DNA of 64,000 nt from Mrakia gelida. Its lineage: Eukaryota > Basidiomycota > Tremellomycetes > Cystofilobasidiales > Mrakiaceae. The stretch covers positions 1 to 64,000 of the forward strand of contig BRON01000007.1 of the NCBI GenBank assembly GCA_024345305.1, in the 5' to 3' direction. Below the pieces are notes generated by a model. It saw only the letters and a program-made list of their open reading frames with translations. It was not told the DNA's origin and made no database searches. Positions 52,667 to 63,834 of the stretch are shown piece by piece. The translations under genes and the position numbers were made by a program. Position 1 is the stretch's first letter. Each line of letters starts with the position of its first letter.

Positions 52667-52844
52667 TCTCAGAGACCTCGAAGCTGGGTGAGCTATCTGC
52701 TCTTTCTTGCTCGCATCTATCGTCGTCGTTTCTTTCTCTCTCTTCTCGCAAAGAAAAACCATCATCAACGATCAAATCTATCTCTTCGCATCTCTTATCC
52801 CGGTTCCGAAGCGAGGAAGGAACACCAAGCAACATGTGATTCGA

Positions 52845-53035
52845 GAGAAGGGTAGACAGGACATCTTCCCGGCAAGCCGACTCTTCCGCGAGGCGAATCT
52901 GATCCCCGTCGAGAAGGATGTTCTCCGGCTTCAGATCCCGGTGCGCTAGTGGTTATTGTTTGGGCCCTAGATTCTCACACGCACCTTCGCCAAGCCGTTG
53001 ATGGCCTCGAGCTAGATTCGGATGCAATTCCCTCT
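52845..53035 (-). pseudogene. Protein kinase catalytic-loop fragment
   Basis: The minus strand encodes LEAINGLAK and then, past a possible short intron, HRDLKPENILLDGDQIRLA, the helix E and catalytic loop of a CAMK-like kinase. A TAG stop precedes LEAINGL in frame and no DFG motif follows. It is distinct from the NIMA-type kinase at 38 kb. A fragment only. Confidence 0.65.
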
Positions 53036-53098
53036 GCTCGAGAACGTGCTGAAAAGGCCACGAGCATCACACTGCTCAAGATCAGCTAGAAGGCTCAA

Positions 53099-53575
53099 GT
53101 GAAACCACCTCCAAAAGAGGACATGAGGTTCGATGGCGAGCTCGACCTTCCTTCCCTCGAAACCGCCATGACCTCCTCCAACCTCCCCATCTCCCCTTCT
53201 TCCCTTCCCTCAGAGGTCGCAGCTTCTACTCCACCGCGCTTCACTCATCCTCTCTGGTTTCCCAACAACCCTCCTCCCCCGGCAATCATCCCTCCCTTCG
53301 AAACGGAGGAGCAGATCCGATCCCTTCGACTCACCGGTCGACTCGCCTTAGCCGTTCTCGCCATCAACATCGTCAGCGTCTTCCTCTCAGGCTTCGACCA
53401 GGGCTTGGGAACTCTCAAGGCCAGCGGTGATGATGAGCATGGATTTCAACGTGCCCTTCGGGACTTCTTGGTTGACGAAGAAGGAGCGGGAGGAGAGGAG
53501 GAAAATCCAGGCGAGGGAGGCGTTGGACGAGGAGTTGGGCGCCGTGATGGATGATGAGGAGAAGAGGGCGGGTCT
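53099..53575 (+). CDS. Small predicted membrane protein with a probable frameshift
   Basis: The frame from 53099 (MKPPPKEDMRFDGELDLPSL) leads to ETEEQIRSLRLTGRLALAVL and a hydrophobic helix AINIVSVFLSGFDQGLG. At about 53431 (GCCAGCGGTGATG) the good coding character moves to another frame: MDFNVPFGTSWLTKKEREER, then KIQAREALDEELG and a stop near 53577. A single extra base in the GG would explain it, either a real mutation or an assembly error. In the original frame the end is a G/E-rich tail. One membrane helix plus a charged tail suggests a small organelle protein, family unknown. Confidence 0.4.
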
Positions 53576-54193
53576 GTGAGGGTTTCGGTATATAGATGAG
53601 TTTAGCACTGGTTGGTGAAGGATTGGCTCAGAGGAAGGAAAGGAGAATGGACAGGAGGAGAGGAGAAGCGAAGGAAGCAAGGTTTGCGAGCTCGCCTGTC
53701 GTTCGTTCGAGACTGACTCTTTTGCCTTCCGTCTTCCTCTTCTGTCCCGCAGATTTCGGCTAGAGGATAGACTGCATACAGCCTGATACTAGGAGAGCAA
53801 TGGAGATATGTTTGCGACTTGGATCTACCGGTTCCGTCGAGCAAGCTCGCTCCTACTTCAGCTCACTTCCCTTTCAGACGTCTTTCGCTTTCTTGTCCCC
53901 TCGTCCTTGAGCAGAGGCAGAAGGGGAGCATCATCCAATGAGCAGAGGCGAGGAATAAAATGAGTGTGGCTGAGACGAGAGAGGGTAGGTATCCGATTGA
54001 GCGAATGAGATAGAGAAGAGAGGACGAGAATAGCTGAGCTGTCGAACAGAACAGGGACTGAAGAGAGAGACGCGAAGGCGAGGTGAAGGTTCGCTCGCTG
54101 GTTCAGAGACTGAATCCAGTAATGGGGACGCTCGAGGGAGCGATCTGACAAGGAGGACGAAAGGGAAGAGGTCAGCGTGGGAGAAAGGGTCGG
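53576..54193. other. No gene assigned
   Basis: Frames on both strands without motifs. Confidence 0.4.
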
Positions 54194-55405
54194 GTTACTA
54201 ACAAGGGGACTGTACGCGACGTCGATGTGCTTGGTCTTCTCTGAGTGAGTACCGTCTTTTGGTTGTTTCGATGGCTCCTTGGTTGTCTACGTTTACTGGG
54301 ATCGATCCGGTGTCGTATCCGAGTTCAGCGAGGATCTTGGCGACCCATCTAAGGCTCCGGCATCCTGCGGAGAGAGCGATGTACTCTGCTTCAAGAGAAG
54401 AGAGACTGATTGCCTTTTGGCGTCGACTCGCCCAGATGACTGTGGATCCAAATACCTTGACGACGAAACCTGTTGTTGATCGTCTTGATTCCGTGTCTCC
54501 GGCGTAGTCGGAGTCGGTCCATAGTTCTGCGATTGGAGCGTCCGAGTGTCCTCCAAGTTGAAGCGACGTGTCTGCTGATCCTTGTAGGTATCGCATGACC
54601 TTCTTGACTGCTCCCCAGTGAACCCTTCGTGGGTCCGAACTGAATCGGCTGAGAACTCCGACGGCGAAGGCGATGTCCGGTCGAGTGCAGACTTGGAGGT
54701 ACATCAACGATCCCACCGCTTCGAGGTAGGGTACTCCGTCCAGCTTCTCTGATCCCGAATCCTCCGATTGGACCGACAGTTGCCTAAAGTCGTCCATCGG
54801 AACCTTGTTTGGTTTAGCGCCGACCATGTTGAATCGTTCGAGGACCGTTTGAACGTATCGTTTCTGGCTGAGGTCCATTGTCCCCGCCTTGCGGTCCCTC
54901 GTAACGTCGATTCCGAGGATGGTTCCTGTGTTGAGGTCTCCTCTGCCGTCGATCTTGAATTCCTTCTGGATGGATCTCCGTTAGGACCCACTCCAAATCC
55001 TTCTTGTCTTTTGCGGCGACGAAGTCATCAATGTACTGGATCAACATGATCCGTCGTCCCTTCCTATGCCCTCTGTAGATGCAAGGGTCTGATTCGAGTG
55101 GATGGAGATTGGGTTGAGTTTAAAAGAGCTTTGAGGAGTGATTGTAGAAAGCGAGTGGTGATTGCTTGAGTCCGTATAGGGCCTTGAGGAGATCCGCGAC
55201 GAGTTTCTTCTTGTCGGCTCCCTTCTGTCCGTATCCTGCTGACTGATCCATGAGGACCGTTTCGACTAGGTCTGTTGTGAAGAACGCCGTCTTGAAGTCT
55301 CCTTGGACTAAACCAAGATCCTCCGATGCTGCGATGGCGAGGATGATCCTGAGTGAATTGAGCTTTGAGTCCGGCGCGTAAGTCTCAACGTTGTCGACTC
55401 TTTCT
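54194..55405 (-). mobile_element. Broken third Copia copy (RT/RNase H part)
   Basis: The minus strand covers the reverse transcriptase C-terminal half and RNase H (54878-54198, with LWTDSDYAGD) and an upstream RT piece (55431-55120, QGDFKTAFFTTDL). Frame breaks near 54880-55050 and an altered YIDDFVAA motif show decay. The left edge joins 19 bp of LTR (TTACTAACAAGGGGACTG) directly to internal pol, deleting the 3' end. The right edge stops inside pol. Not functional. Confidence 0.92.
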
Positions 55406-55960
55406 TTTGTCTTCGGCTCTCTTCTGTTCATACCATGTTGACTTTAGAGTGGTTAAAGAACAACACGCGAAGTTTGTGCAACTTCTACTTTTCAAGTTAT
55501 ATTAGCTATGTGTAAGCTGACGCGCGCGGAAGTTCAGAAGAAAGTACAAAGATCAGATGAGCGAAGTAAAAGACTATCCTCAAACTGAACTGATACATCG
55601 GCGCAGTATGCAGTGCAGTTAACTAAGATTCTAAGAGGAGGACCCGAGGAGTAAGGAAGCGCCGGGGTTGATACTGGGCAGAGGGAAGGTAAAGCGCATC
55701 GGTTTAGAGGGAGGAGGGTTGTGGGTGGGAAGAGGTGGTAACCAGGGAGAACGGGTGGTCGAGGTGGCAGGAGAGGGGAGACTTTTTTGCAGCGTTCTCG
55801 TGAAAGCAGATCTGGAGTTATCGTTTCTGTCACGTTTGTTGTCTCGAAGTTGCTCCTTTTGAGTCGAAGCTCCCGAAGCCCTAGTGAGCTACATATGAAG
55901 GGAACAGGAACCAAGGGTCAAACAAGCCGAAGATAAAGGATGAAGGGCGGCCAGCAGTTC
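55406..55960. other. No gene assigned
   Basis: Spacer between the Copia relic and the next gene's stop codon. Confidence 0.4.
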
Positions 55961-56804
55961 TCACAACTTTTGAAGCGGCCCAGTAGCTTTGTTGATGTTG
56001 TCGACCTAAACAGATAATCAGAGTGCATGTCAGCCACTTGATCGCCAATGAGAGGTCGAAGAGGAGGCGAACCATATTTCCCGCCACAGAGTATCTGAAA
56101 ATCGAAAAGGCAGATGAGCTCAAAACTTGAGACCAGTGAATATAGAGGGAGGTTTCGTACCTCTGCTTCAGGTTCGAAGAAGGGTAGCTGTTGAGCGGTG
56201 ATCTATGATCACAAATAGCAAAGCAATTAAACTCCGGTCGTGAACTCATCCACCAAGCCCGAGCTGTCCCAACCCCAGGTACGTACTCTGAAGCTGTTAT
56301 CAAGTTTACTCGTAGATTCGAGAAAGTCCGGCCCGTTCGCCAAAGCATCGTAAATCTGGAAGCAACCAACGATCAGTCATCCGAGCGGAAACTACCGAGT
56401 TCAACGAAACGAAGTAAGAGTGAGAAGCATCAGGATCAAGAGCGTGAAGGAAGTTTGCTTACTTCTAGGAAGTTGAAATCTTCTTGAGGATACTCAAGGA
56501 TGATCGCTTCAATCCTTCGAAAGTAGGAGGTAGTTTCCTGTTCTGCAGGCGAAGGTGAGGAAGACGGAGGACGCGCTGCTCGGACCGAACGATGAGCACA
56601 GGGATCTCTGATCAGCCTTCTGTCGTCTGGAGTAGTAAGAGCAGAGTAGTCACCTAGCTCACCTGTAGAAGGAGGATGGGAGCTCTGGGAGAAGGTGAAG
56701 GAGGCTCCAGTTTGGGTCAGTTGAACTGTTAGTGCTCCAGCTCGTTGCTTCTTCCTCCTTTGTGTCGTTCTTCTCTCTAATAGACTCACTCGCGCTGGAT
56801 TCAT
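55961..56804 (-). CDS. Unrecognised intron-containing gene
   Basis: Minus-strand exons join in one frame: a Ser/Pro-rich N-terminal part (from about ATG 56804), YFRRIEAIILEYPQEDFNFL, then IYDALANGPDFLESTSKLDN, ITAQQLPFFEPEAE, VAGNMVRLLFDLSLAIK and VDNINKATGPLQKL before a stop at 55961-55963. Donors are GTAAGC, GTACGT and GTACGA; one predicted intron (near 56015) would be only ~32 bp. I do not recognise the family. The C-terminal half looks like a compact helical domain. The start is uncertain because a GTGAGT donor lies just after the ATG. Confidence 0.5.
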
Positions 56805-57071
56805 CCCTTTTGATGTTTGTTTTACAAAAATGTGGGCTAGGGATATTCTGAGAGGTGGTAGTAGTTTGTTCTCAAACGGAGACGCAAGGACTGGAAGCAA
56901 GGACGGAATGGCTCGTTTCCACGGAAGTTGAAGATGGGTTCGGGACAATCAGGCCTAGCCCTAAAGAGATGTCCAGGTCCAGCGGCGCAAAAAGGGGATA
57001 GAAAATGCAAGAAATAGTCAAAGTGATGAGAAGTGGGAGTAAGAGGTCAACGGAGTCCAGACTAGGAAAAA

Positions 57072-57990
57072 ATGGGAGAAGCCCAGAGCGCGTCGCGTCG
57101 ATTCACGCAAACGAAGGGGTACGCTGCTTTTACCTTCGCGCGTCTCTTGCGAGTCTTCCCCATCTTCTGTTTCTACATTCCTGTCTCTCCGATCACAGCT
57201 CAACGATGGCGCGGCCGTGGAGCTCTGAGCTTGATGAGACCGCGCCGATCCAACCGTAAACGGGTGGGGAGAACTGGGTCAAACAACATCGAGTCGCAGG
57301 AACCCGCTTTTGGATTGAGATCTTCGAGACCCATTCCAGTTCTCGAGTCTTCGGACGATGGAGTTTGGCTCGGCCCGCTCGAGAGGTACCCAGTGGCCTT
57401 CGGCAGGTACGTTTTCCGTCCCTATCCGTCTCAGATGTACCCTCTTCGATACCTGACGTTGTTAGATCTTCTTTCTATCGGAGGCGGTGCCAGCTCGTCG
57501 TTCGTCAAGATCCCGTGCGAGCCAGGCTCTGTTCATTCAAGGAGGAGCATGGGAACAGTTGAGTCCTAGTTTCCCCCCCCCTTCTCCCCACCGTACCCAT
57601 GTTTGGTTCCGATGGAAACCCCAACCCAACGCGTGCTCCCTTCGTGCGTCTCCATTACGAGGACTGGGTTGGGTTTGAGCATCTGCTTGCGTCCGCTGGA
57701 ATTCGCTGGTGCAGCATAGATTGACTTAGTTCGATGAGCAGAACAGGTTCGGAGTCGAGGGCAGGGAAGGTCCTCCAACCCTTCTTTCCTCGTCTCGCGA
57801 TCTGCTTACTCGACACTTCGCTCAGCAAGGCCTCAAGATCAGGCTCCGAACTCGAAGCACCGCCGCCATCGATCAAAAAGACGAAATGGGCGCGGCGATA
57901 CCTTTGGAGTATCCTGATGGAAGAGAGCTGAGAGACATCCACGAGGAACCTGCACGATTGTTGATATCAGGAGGATCGCAGCGAGGTAAG
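57072..57990 (+). CDS. Possible velvet-domain protein
   Basis: One exon has SNNIESQEPAFGLRSSRPIP and DGVWLGPLERYPVAFG. A GTACGT intron (about 57408-57482) leads to RCQLVVRQDPVRARLCSFKE, which resembles the velvet-domain opening (a QQPxRARMCGFG-type motif of VosA/VelB/VeA regulators). A later segment, NPTRAPFVRLHYEDWVGFEH, could be the PxxPxVxL strand of that domain, and LEYPDGRELRDIHEEPARLL follows near 57890-57960. The exon joins after CSFKE are not resolved and the start is uncertain. If correct, it is a nuclear regulator of development and secondary metabolism. Confidence 0.35.
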
Positions 57991-59304
57991 TCTGGTCTTC
58001 CTGTTTCGTCGAGCAACGAGCGGCGAACGATGAATTGACGCCTTCACACCCTCTTCCTCCGGTCAATTTCTCCTTCCAGACTTCCATTCCCACCTCCCAT
58101 ACCATCAGTCATGGCACCACTCCATGGTGTTCCCTTCCCCCATCTCCATCCCTACTCCGAATCCTCATCCGCTCCTCGACAACACCTCCGGGCCATCGGC
58201 GACCTCTCCGCTTTCTCCCTCGCCTCGTCCTCCACCTCCTCCGGCCCTTCCCCGTTCGCCGATACCTCCATCACATCCCAGTCGACCCCCTCATTTTCTC
58301 ACTACCTGGCAAGCCCCTCCAGGGAAAGAGGCTCTGGAACGCTGGAACGCTAGCCTTCGTCGATTTCCGTCGACGAGAAGGGGTCAAACAGTTCTCTAGA
58401 TCAACAAAAACGGTGCCATGCCGAAGGAGAAAGAGGGTTGAAGCCGGCAGAGTCAGAGTTGGGAGTCGAGAGTCGCAGGAGGAGAAAGAACGTCGACCTT
58501 GGTTGGGGTGAAACACCCCGGAGAACGACGCAAAAGAGCGATGTAAAACTTTGTCGATCTGGACAGCAAGAGCCATCTTTGATCAGCATGCGAAGAGAGG
58601 TAGGAGTGACAAGCGTTGGTGGAGGTGAGAGGGGGAAGAGAAGACGCGATGAGAGATGGAACGGAGGAAGGAAGGTCGAGCCTACCAGTTTTTAACGCTC
58701 TTCCTCGCGATCTGAAACGAGATCTTCTGCTATCTGAGCTCCCTGAGGTCTTGGGTATCAACTGCACGGCTGATCGAACAAGCTCCTCAAAAGCTCTTGG
58801 TGCACGATCCTGGACGTTAAGAGCCAAAGAGGCAGAACTGAACGGGTCGGACTGAGTCATTTGATTCGGGGGCTCGTTCCCCGTTGCTAGGTTAGGAACC
58901 TCGTAGACATCTCGAACCGTCGACCCAATATGTAGCATCTTCTGCCACAACTTTCCCCAATTCGATGCCAAATGAAAGAAGCAGCGAGTGGAGCATCGAT
59001 CTCAGGGAGAGGACGACGCGCTTCGCACGACGAGTCGCATTCTTTCTTTCTTCCGCTTGCTTTGCTTTGAGGTTCGTTCTTACCTCCCTTGTTTAACACC
59101 TTCTTGATTTCTTCACAATCCTACATGGCCATTTCTGCCTACTGTGTTTCTCTCCTTCCAGATGCTTGTCGAGCGAAGCTCAGCAGGCTCGTTCGTCTAC
59201 TGGGTGAAGGTGCGAGCACGAGAAGGAAGATGTGGGGAGCTCATACATAGACAACGAAAGTATGTAAAAAGGGCGGAGCTGAACGCAAAGGGGGAGGGAG
59301 GGAT
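57991..59304. other. No gene confidently assigned
   Basis: A minus-strand frame at 58971-58453 (MASNWGKLWQKMLHIGSTVR...) of 172 codons and proline-rich + frames near 58100-58400 have no recognisable family. They may include ends of the velvet-like gene and a small unknown gene. Confidence 0.3.
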
Positions 59305-61849
59305 CTAAACGAAGAGTCGCTTAGTGTAGGAGTTGAGACCGTGAACACCTCCCTCGGCCTGAGCAGAAGCGGTTCGAAGCTCGAATCGAACGGTCCCATC
59401 GGCGACTCCAGCCTTGAGAGCGGCAATCGACTGGAAGCGAAAGCGAAAGCGAAGGCGAAGGCGGCGACGAACGAAGAGGAGGGAGAATCAACGACGCGTC
59501 GAACGTTTGAACTCGTTTCATTTGCGACACTCACAAAGACTCCCGAATCCTGAAGCGAGTGCTGAAGTCCGGTGTGAAGGTAAGGCAAGAACTTCTCCAC
59601 GCTCCCCTTGTCCTGAACGTCTCCGGCCACTCCCTGCGCGACCTTGACAGAGTCGGACTCGGAGAAGTATCGCGAGGTAGCGGCGTTCTCGTCTCCAGCG
59701 GGGGCGGACTCGACGGCTCCCTTGCTGAGAGGGACTTTGGTGTGCTCCATAGCCTCCTGAAAAGACGAGCGAAGAGCGAAAAACGGGGGAAAAGTCAGTT
59801 CGAGAACGAAAGAACGATCGAAGACGCAAACGACTAGACGCGTCGAGCGGAAAAGAAGAGGTCGGAAGGGAAGCGGAACGAAGCACTGACGATCGATCCC
59901 ATACCTCGGTAGGTCTTGACCCTTTTCCCCTCGTGGTAGAAGAACTCTCCAGGAGACTCGGTCGTTCCAGCCAACAACCCACCCATCATCACCGCGCTCG
60001 CTCCTAAACTCAACGCCTTCGCTATGTGACCGATGTTCTCGATCCCTCCGTCCGCCCAGGTAGGGACTCCGAACTTGTTGGCGAACTCCGAAACGGCGTA
60101 GACGGCTGTTCCTTGAGGTCGACCGACGGCCATGACCTCTTGAGTGATGCAGATGGATCCGGATCCCATTCCGATTCGAAGAGCGTCGGCTCCAGCAGCG
60201 ATGAGCATAGCGGCCTGCTCCCGAGTGACGACGTTTCCAGCGACGACGTCGATGTCGGGGTAGGCGGCCTTGATCCACTGGAGCATCTCGATTTGGTAGA
60301 CCGAGCTTCCGTTGGAGGAGTCGACGACGACGATGTCGAGACCGGCTTCGACGAGGAGGGCGAGTCTCTCCCTATCGGCAGGACGAGTTCCGATGGAGGC
60401 GGCGCAAAAGAGCTGCTTGGTGGAAGGCTTCTTGGAGGCGAGAGGGTAGTTTTGGTTCTTGAGGAGATCGGATCGGGCGAGGAGGGATCGAAGGTTTCCG
60501 TCCGAGTCGACGATGGGCAGTTTTCCTTTTCGTGAGTCTCGGAGGAGTCGGTTGGCTTCGTCGAGCTTGATTCCGACCTGAGCGACGACGAGATCCTTGG
60601 TCATGATGGAGGCGAGAGGGGTGTTGGCGTCTCTGAACTGAACGTCTCGACCTGTGACGATTCCGAGGAGCTTTCCTCCGAGCTTTCCAGTGTCTGATGG
60701 ACGAGTAACGAGAAGGAGAGATGGAGAGTCAGCAAATTTAGCGCGAGATGGGTGAGACGAACGATCCGAGCTGGCAAGGGATGAGGTTTGGCGGGAGGGG
60801 AAGGGGGACGAGAAGCAGAGTCGCGACGCGAGAGAAAGTCAAGCAAGAGAGCGACTAACCGGTGATGGGAACTCCACAGAAGCCGAGCTTAGCCTTGATG
60901 TCGAGGATACTTGAGCGATGAAAAAGAAGGGTTAGGTTGGTTCGAACTTGAGGGAAGGAAGCGGGAGGGAGGGCTCACGACTGAACGGTGTCGGTCGAGC
61001 TCAAGACGACGGGATCGGTGATGAATCCGTTCTCGTACTTCTTGACTTTTCGGACCATGGCAGCCTGAACAGCAGGCGAGTTGTTGTGGTGAATCACACC
61101 GAGACCACCTAGGAGCTGCAGCGACCAACGAGGGAGAAGACGAAGAGGTCAGGGAAGGCGAAGGCGGGGATGGAAGGGACGAGGCGAGGCGACGGAGTCA
61201 GATTCGAGAGCGAAAACTCACACCGATAGCAATGGCCATTCTGCGGAAGCGAGAGGAAAAGCAGGTAAATAGGAATATTAGGTGACTCGATAGGGTAGTA
61301 GAGAGAAGAACGTACTGAGTCTCCGTAACGGTGTCCATCGGGGAGGAGACGAAAGGAGTCTTGAGCTGAACTCGTTTCGTGACGCTGAAAGAAGAGGAGA
61401 TTTTTTTGGGGGAAACCTGTCAGCGTCATGTCGTTCGTTCTGGTGGGAGAGAATCTCCCTCGACTGACAAGGTATCGAGAGAGACGTCACTAGCCTGTTT
61501 AAGGGGATAGATAAGTTGTCGAGTCAGATTCTGAAGGGCTGAGAAGACGAGGGCAGAGGGTTCGATGGTCGACGAAGACGAACGTTGAAGTTGATGTGAC
61601 CAGGCAGCATAAGAATGTCGTTGTAAGTCAACCCTCCGTTCTTTTGAGAGTTCATCTTAGCAACCGAACGAGAGCAGAGTCAGCAGCGTTCAGGAGTGGT
61701 GGGGAAGGGGAGGGAAAGAAGAGAAGGAAGGAACTCACGAGCTCAGACACGCTCAGACCATCCCCCCTCCCGTACTTCTTGAGCTCGTCGAGAGCAGTAG
61801 CAGGGCTAAGGAAATCAGCAGGGTTGAGAAGGGCTGTGGTGGAAGGCAT
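59305..61849 (-). CDS. Inosine-5'-monophosphate dehydrogenase
   Basis: Catalyses the NAD-dependent oxidation of IMP to XMP, the rate-limiting step of guanine nucleotide synthesis in the cytosol. ATG at 61849 ([20 protein letters not shown]). Exons give [47 protein letters not shown], a CBS-pair region ([27 protein letters not shown]), [28 protein letters not shown], the catalytic loop [20 protein letters not shown] with the IMP-binding cysteine, [20 protein letters not shown], and the flap [32 protein letters not shown] follows, then [13 protein letters not shown] and a stop at 59305-59307. About ten short introns. All key residues are present and the exon set is complete, so it looks intact, an ordinary housekeeping gene marking the inner edge of the subtelomere. 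Confidence 0.96.
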
Positions 61850-62697
61850 GGCTGAAAAAGGGAGACGAGAAGGACGTTCCAAGAAAGGTGGCATGGGGGT
61901 TCCCCTCCAAACTTAAAAATGAAGGGCGAGTGTCGTTTTGGGCGAAACAGAGGGACGCTGCGCCGAGTCGACAGTCTTCGAGAACGTCGAATCTGGTTGG
62001 GAGGAAAGAAAGAGGAAGAGATGAATAAGATTAGAGAGCTTTGGAAGAAAATGAACGAAGAACGGAGCGGAGCGTTCGTTGGCCTCACCTGCCTCCCCTG
62101 GTCTCCTCGCTGGCGACGCGTCTATTCGGCTTCGGTGTGGTCGTTCGCTTTGACTTACCATCAACACGCTGAGTTGGAGTAATTGTGGATTCCTTCCTCC
62201 ATGAAGAAAAGGGCAAACGAGCTCCTGTTCCATTCACAGGAAAGGAGGAAAGGAGGAGGAAGATGAGAGCGCAAGGGTCAGTTCGGACGCGTCGCTCGTT
62301 CGTTCGGCGTCGTCTTGATCGCCTCCATGTCTTTCGCCCTGCCCTGCCCTCGTTTCCGATCCGGTGGAAGATAGGAAGGACCCACCTGCTCTTGTACTCC
62401 CTCTGGAATCGCTCCTCGACTGGCCAAGGCTGAAACGTGTCAACTAATGAGGCGAGTCCATCCCTCTTTCTCGACGCTCTATCTCCCACCGGTCCCAACA
62501 AGCGAGCTTGTCTATAGTCGAAACATGTAAAGAGAAAAGGCTGATTATCTATAGAAAAGACCTACTGCGCCAAGCCCAAATCCCCCAAAAAAGAAGAAGC
62601 CCTGAAACGGAACGAAACAACGACATCACCCTGACCTCCTGTTCCTCTCCCTTCCCCCTCCGCACAATATCTCCAGCACCCAGCGAAGCGAAGGAGT
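61850..62697. other. Intergenic region upstream of IMP dehydrogenase
   Basis: Contains the IMP dehydrogenase promoter and the 3' flank of the homoserine dehydrogenase segment. Frames on both strands lack motifs. The Arg-rich minus frame near 62300 is probably composition. Confidence 0.4.
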
Positions 62698-63462
62698 TTA
62701 TCGGCTCCTCTTCTCCCAAACCCTCAAGCAATCGGCGACCACTCCCATGGCGGTGACCTCTCCTCCAGCACCAGCTCCCTGAACGAGCAAGGGACGAGGC
62801 GAAGGGTATCGCGTGGTGGTGAAGGAGATGATGTTGTCGGATCCGGAGAGGGAGGTGGCGAAGGGGTGGGTGGAGGGGTAGCTGTGAGGATATCGAGGTG
62901 AGCGCGAACCGGAAAGGTCAGCGAGCTCGGTCGAGCGAAGAAGCAGGGAGGTTGAACTCGACGACGACTCACAGTTCCAGAGCAGCCTTGATCTCTCCCT
63001 TGAGAACGTCAATCACTCCGACGTATCTCAGGGCCTTCCCATTCGACTCGGCTTGTTCCCGAAGATCAGAGAAGTGGTCGTGTCCCTCTGCGAGTCGAGA
63101 GAGGTAGTCCTGAGCCGCTTCGGCGTCCTCGAGGACTTTGGGGACGAGGGAGGAGATGGAGACGGAGGCGAATCTGGGAGGGAGGGAGACGGGGTCGAGA
63201 GTGAGCTGAGGGATCAGGAAGGAAAAGGAGAGAGCATGATAGAGAAGAGACGTTTGGACTGACCCTTTAGGCAAAGCCGTAGCGAGGGAAGGGATCTGTC
63301 GCGAAAGGATGGTGAGCTTCCTCGCGACGTCGACTCCTGAGAGATCGTCTCTTGGGTCGGGTTCCGTGTATCCGAGGGACTTGGCGGTGTGGATGATGGA
63401 GGAGAAGGTGGGTTTGGAGGTGACGGCAGTGGAAGGGGAGTAGTTGTTGAAGATGTAGGAGA
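62698..63462 (-). pseudogene. Homoserine dehydrogenase, C-terminal part only
   Basis: Homoserine dehydrogenase (Hom6 type) reduces aspartate semialdehyde to homoserine for methionine and threonine. Three minus-strand exons: SYIFNNYSPSTAVTSKPTFS with SLGYTEPDPRDDLSGVDVAR and KLTILSRQIPSL (63462 down); then ASVSISSLVPKVLEDAEAAQ and GKALRYVGVIDVLKG; then LYPSTHPFATSLSGSDNIIS with PRPLLVQGAGAGGEVTAMGV and a stop at 62698-62700. These match the substrate-binding half, including EPDPRDDL and GAGAG. The NAD-binding N-terminal half (GAGGVGS type) is not found in the ~540 bp upstream. Either a long first intron continues past the window or the gene is 5'-truncated. The surviving frames are clean. Confidence 0.75.
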
Positions 63463-63834
63463 CTGGGAAAAGGAGGGGAAAGAAAGAAGGAAGGAGGTCA
63501 GCTCGAGCTGATTCGGAAAAGACGGAGGGGAACCACTTCTGCCTGTCACACCGCCAAGGGCTGCTCATCTATAGAAGCTCGTCCCTCTGACTCTCCACTA
63601 GGAAGACTGGCGCCAGAAGGTATAGACTCCTAGACTCGAAGTCGTAGAAAGTCGAGAATTATCGTAGAAGGTCCGAAGCAGGACGCGACGTGATGGGATT
63701 TCCCGTCAACACCTCCCCCCCCCTGCCCTCCCAACGCGACAGCTCGATATCCTCCCTCTTCTGTTCCTACGAGCCCTATACCTCGGGCCTCTTTCATACA
63801 TCTCCTCAACTCCCGGCCCCCTCGCGCTGCAAAA
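63463..63834. other. Upstream of the homoserine dehydrogenase segment
   Basis: No NAD-binding exon seen on the minus strand. A CTATAGAAGCTC/GACTCCTAGACTCG-rich stretch follows, with no recognised repeat. Confidence 0.4.
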
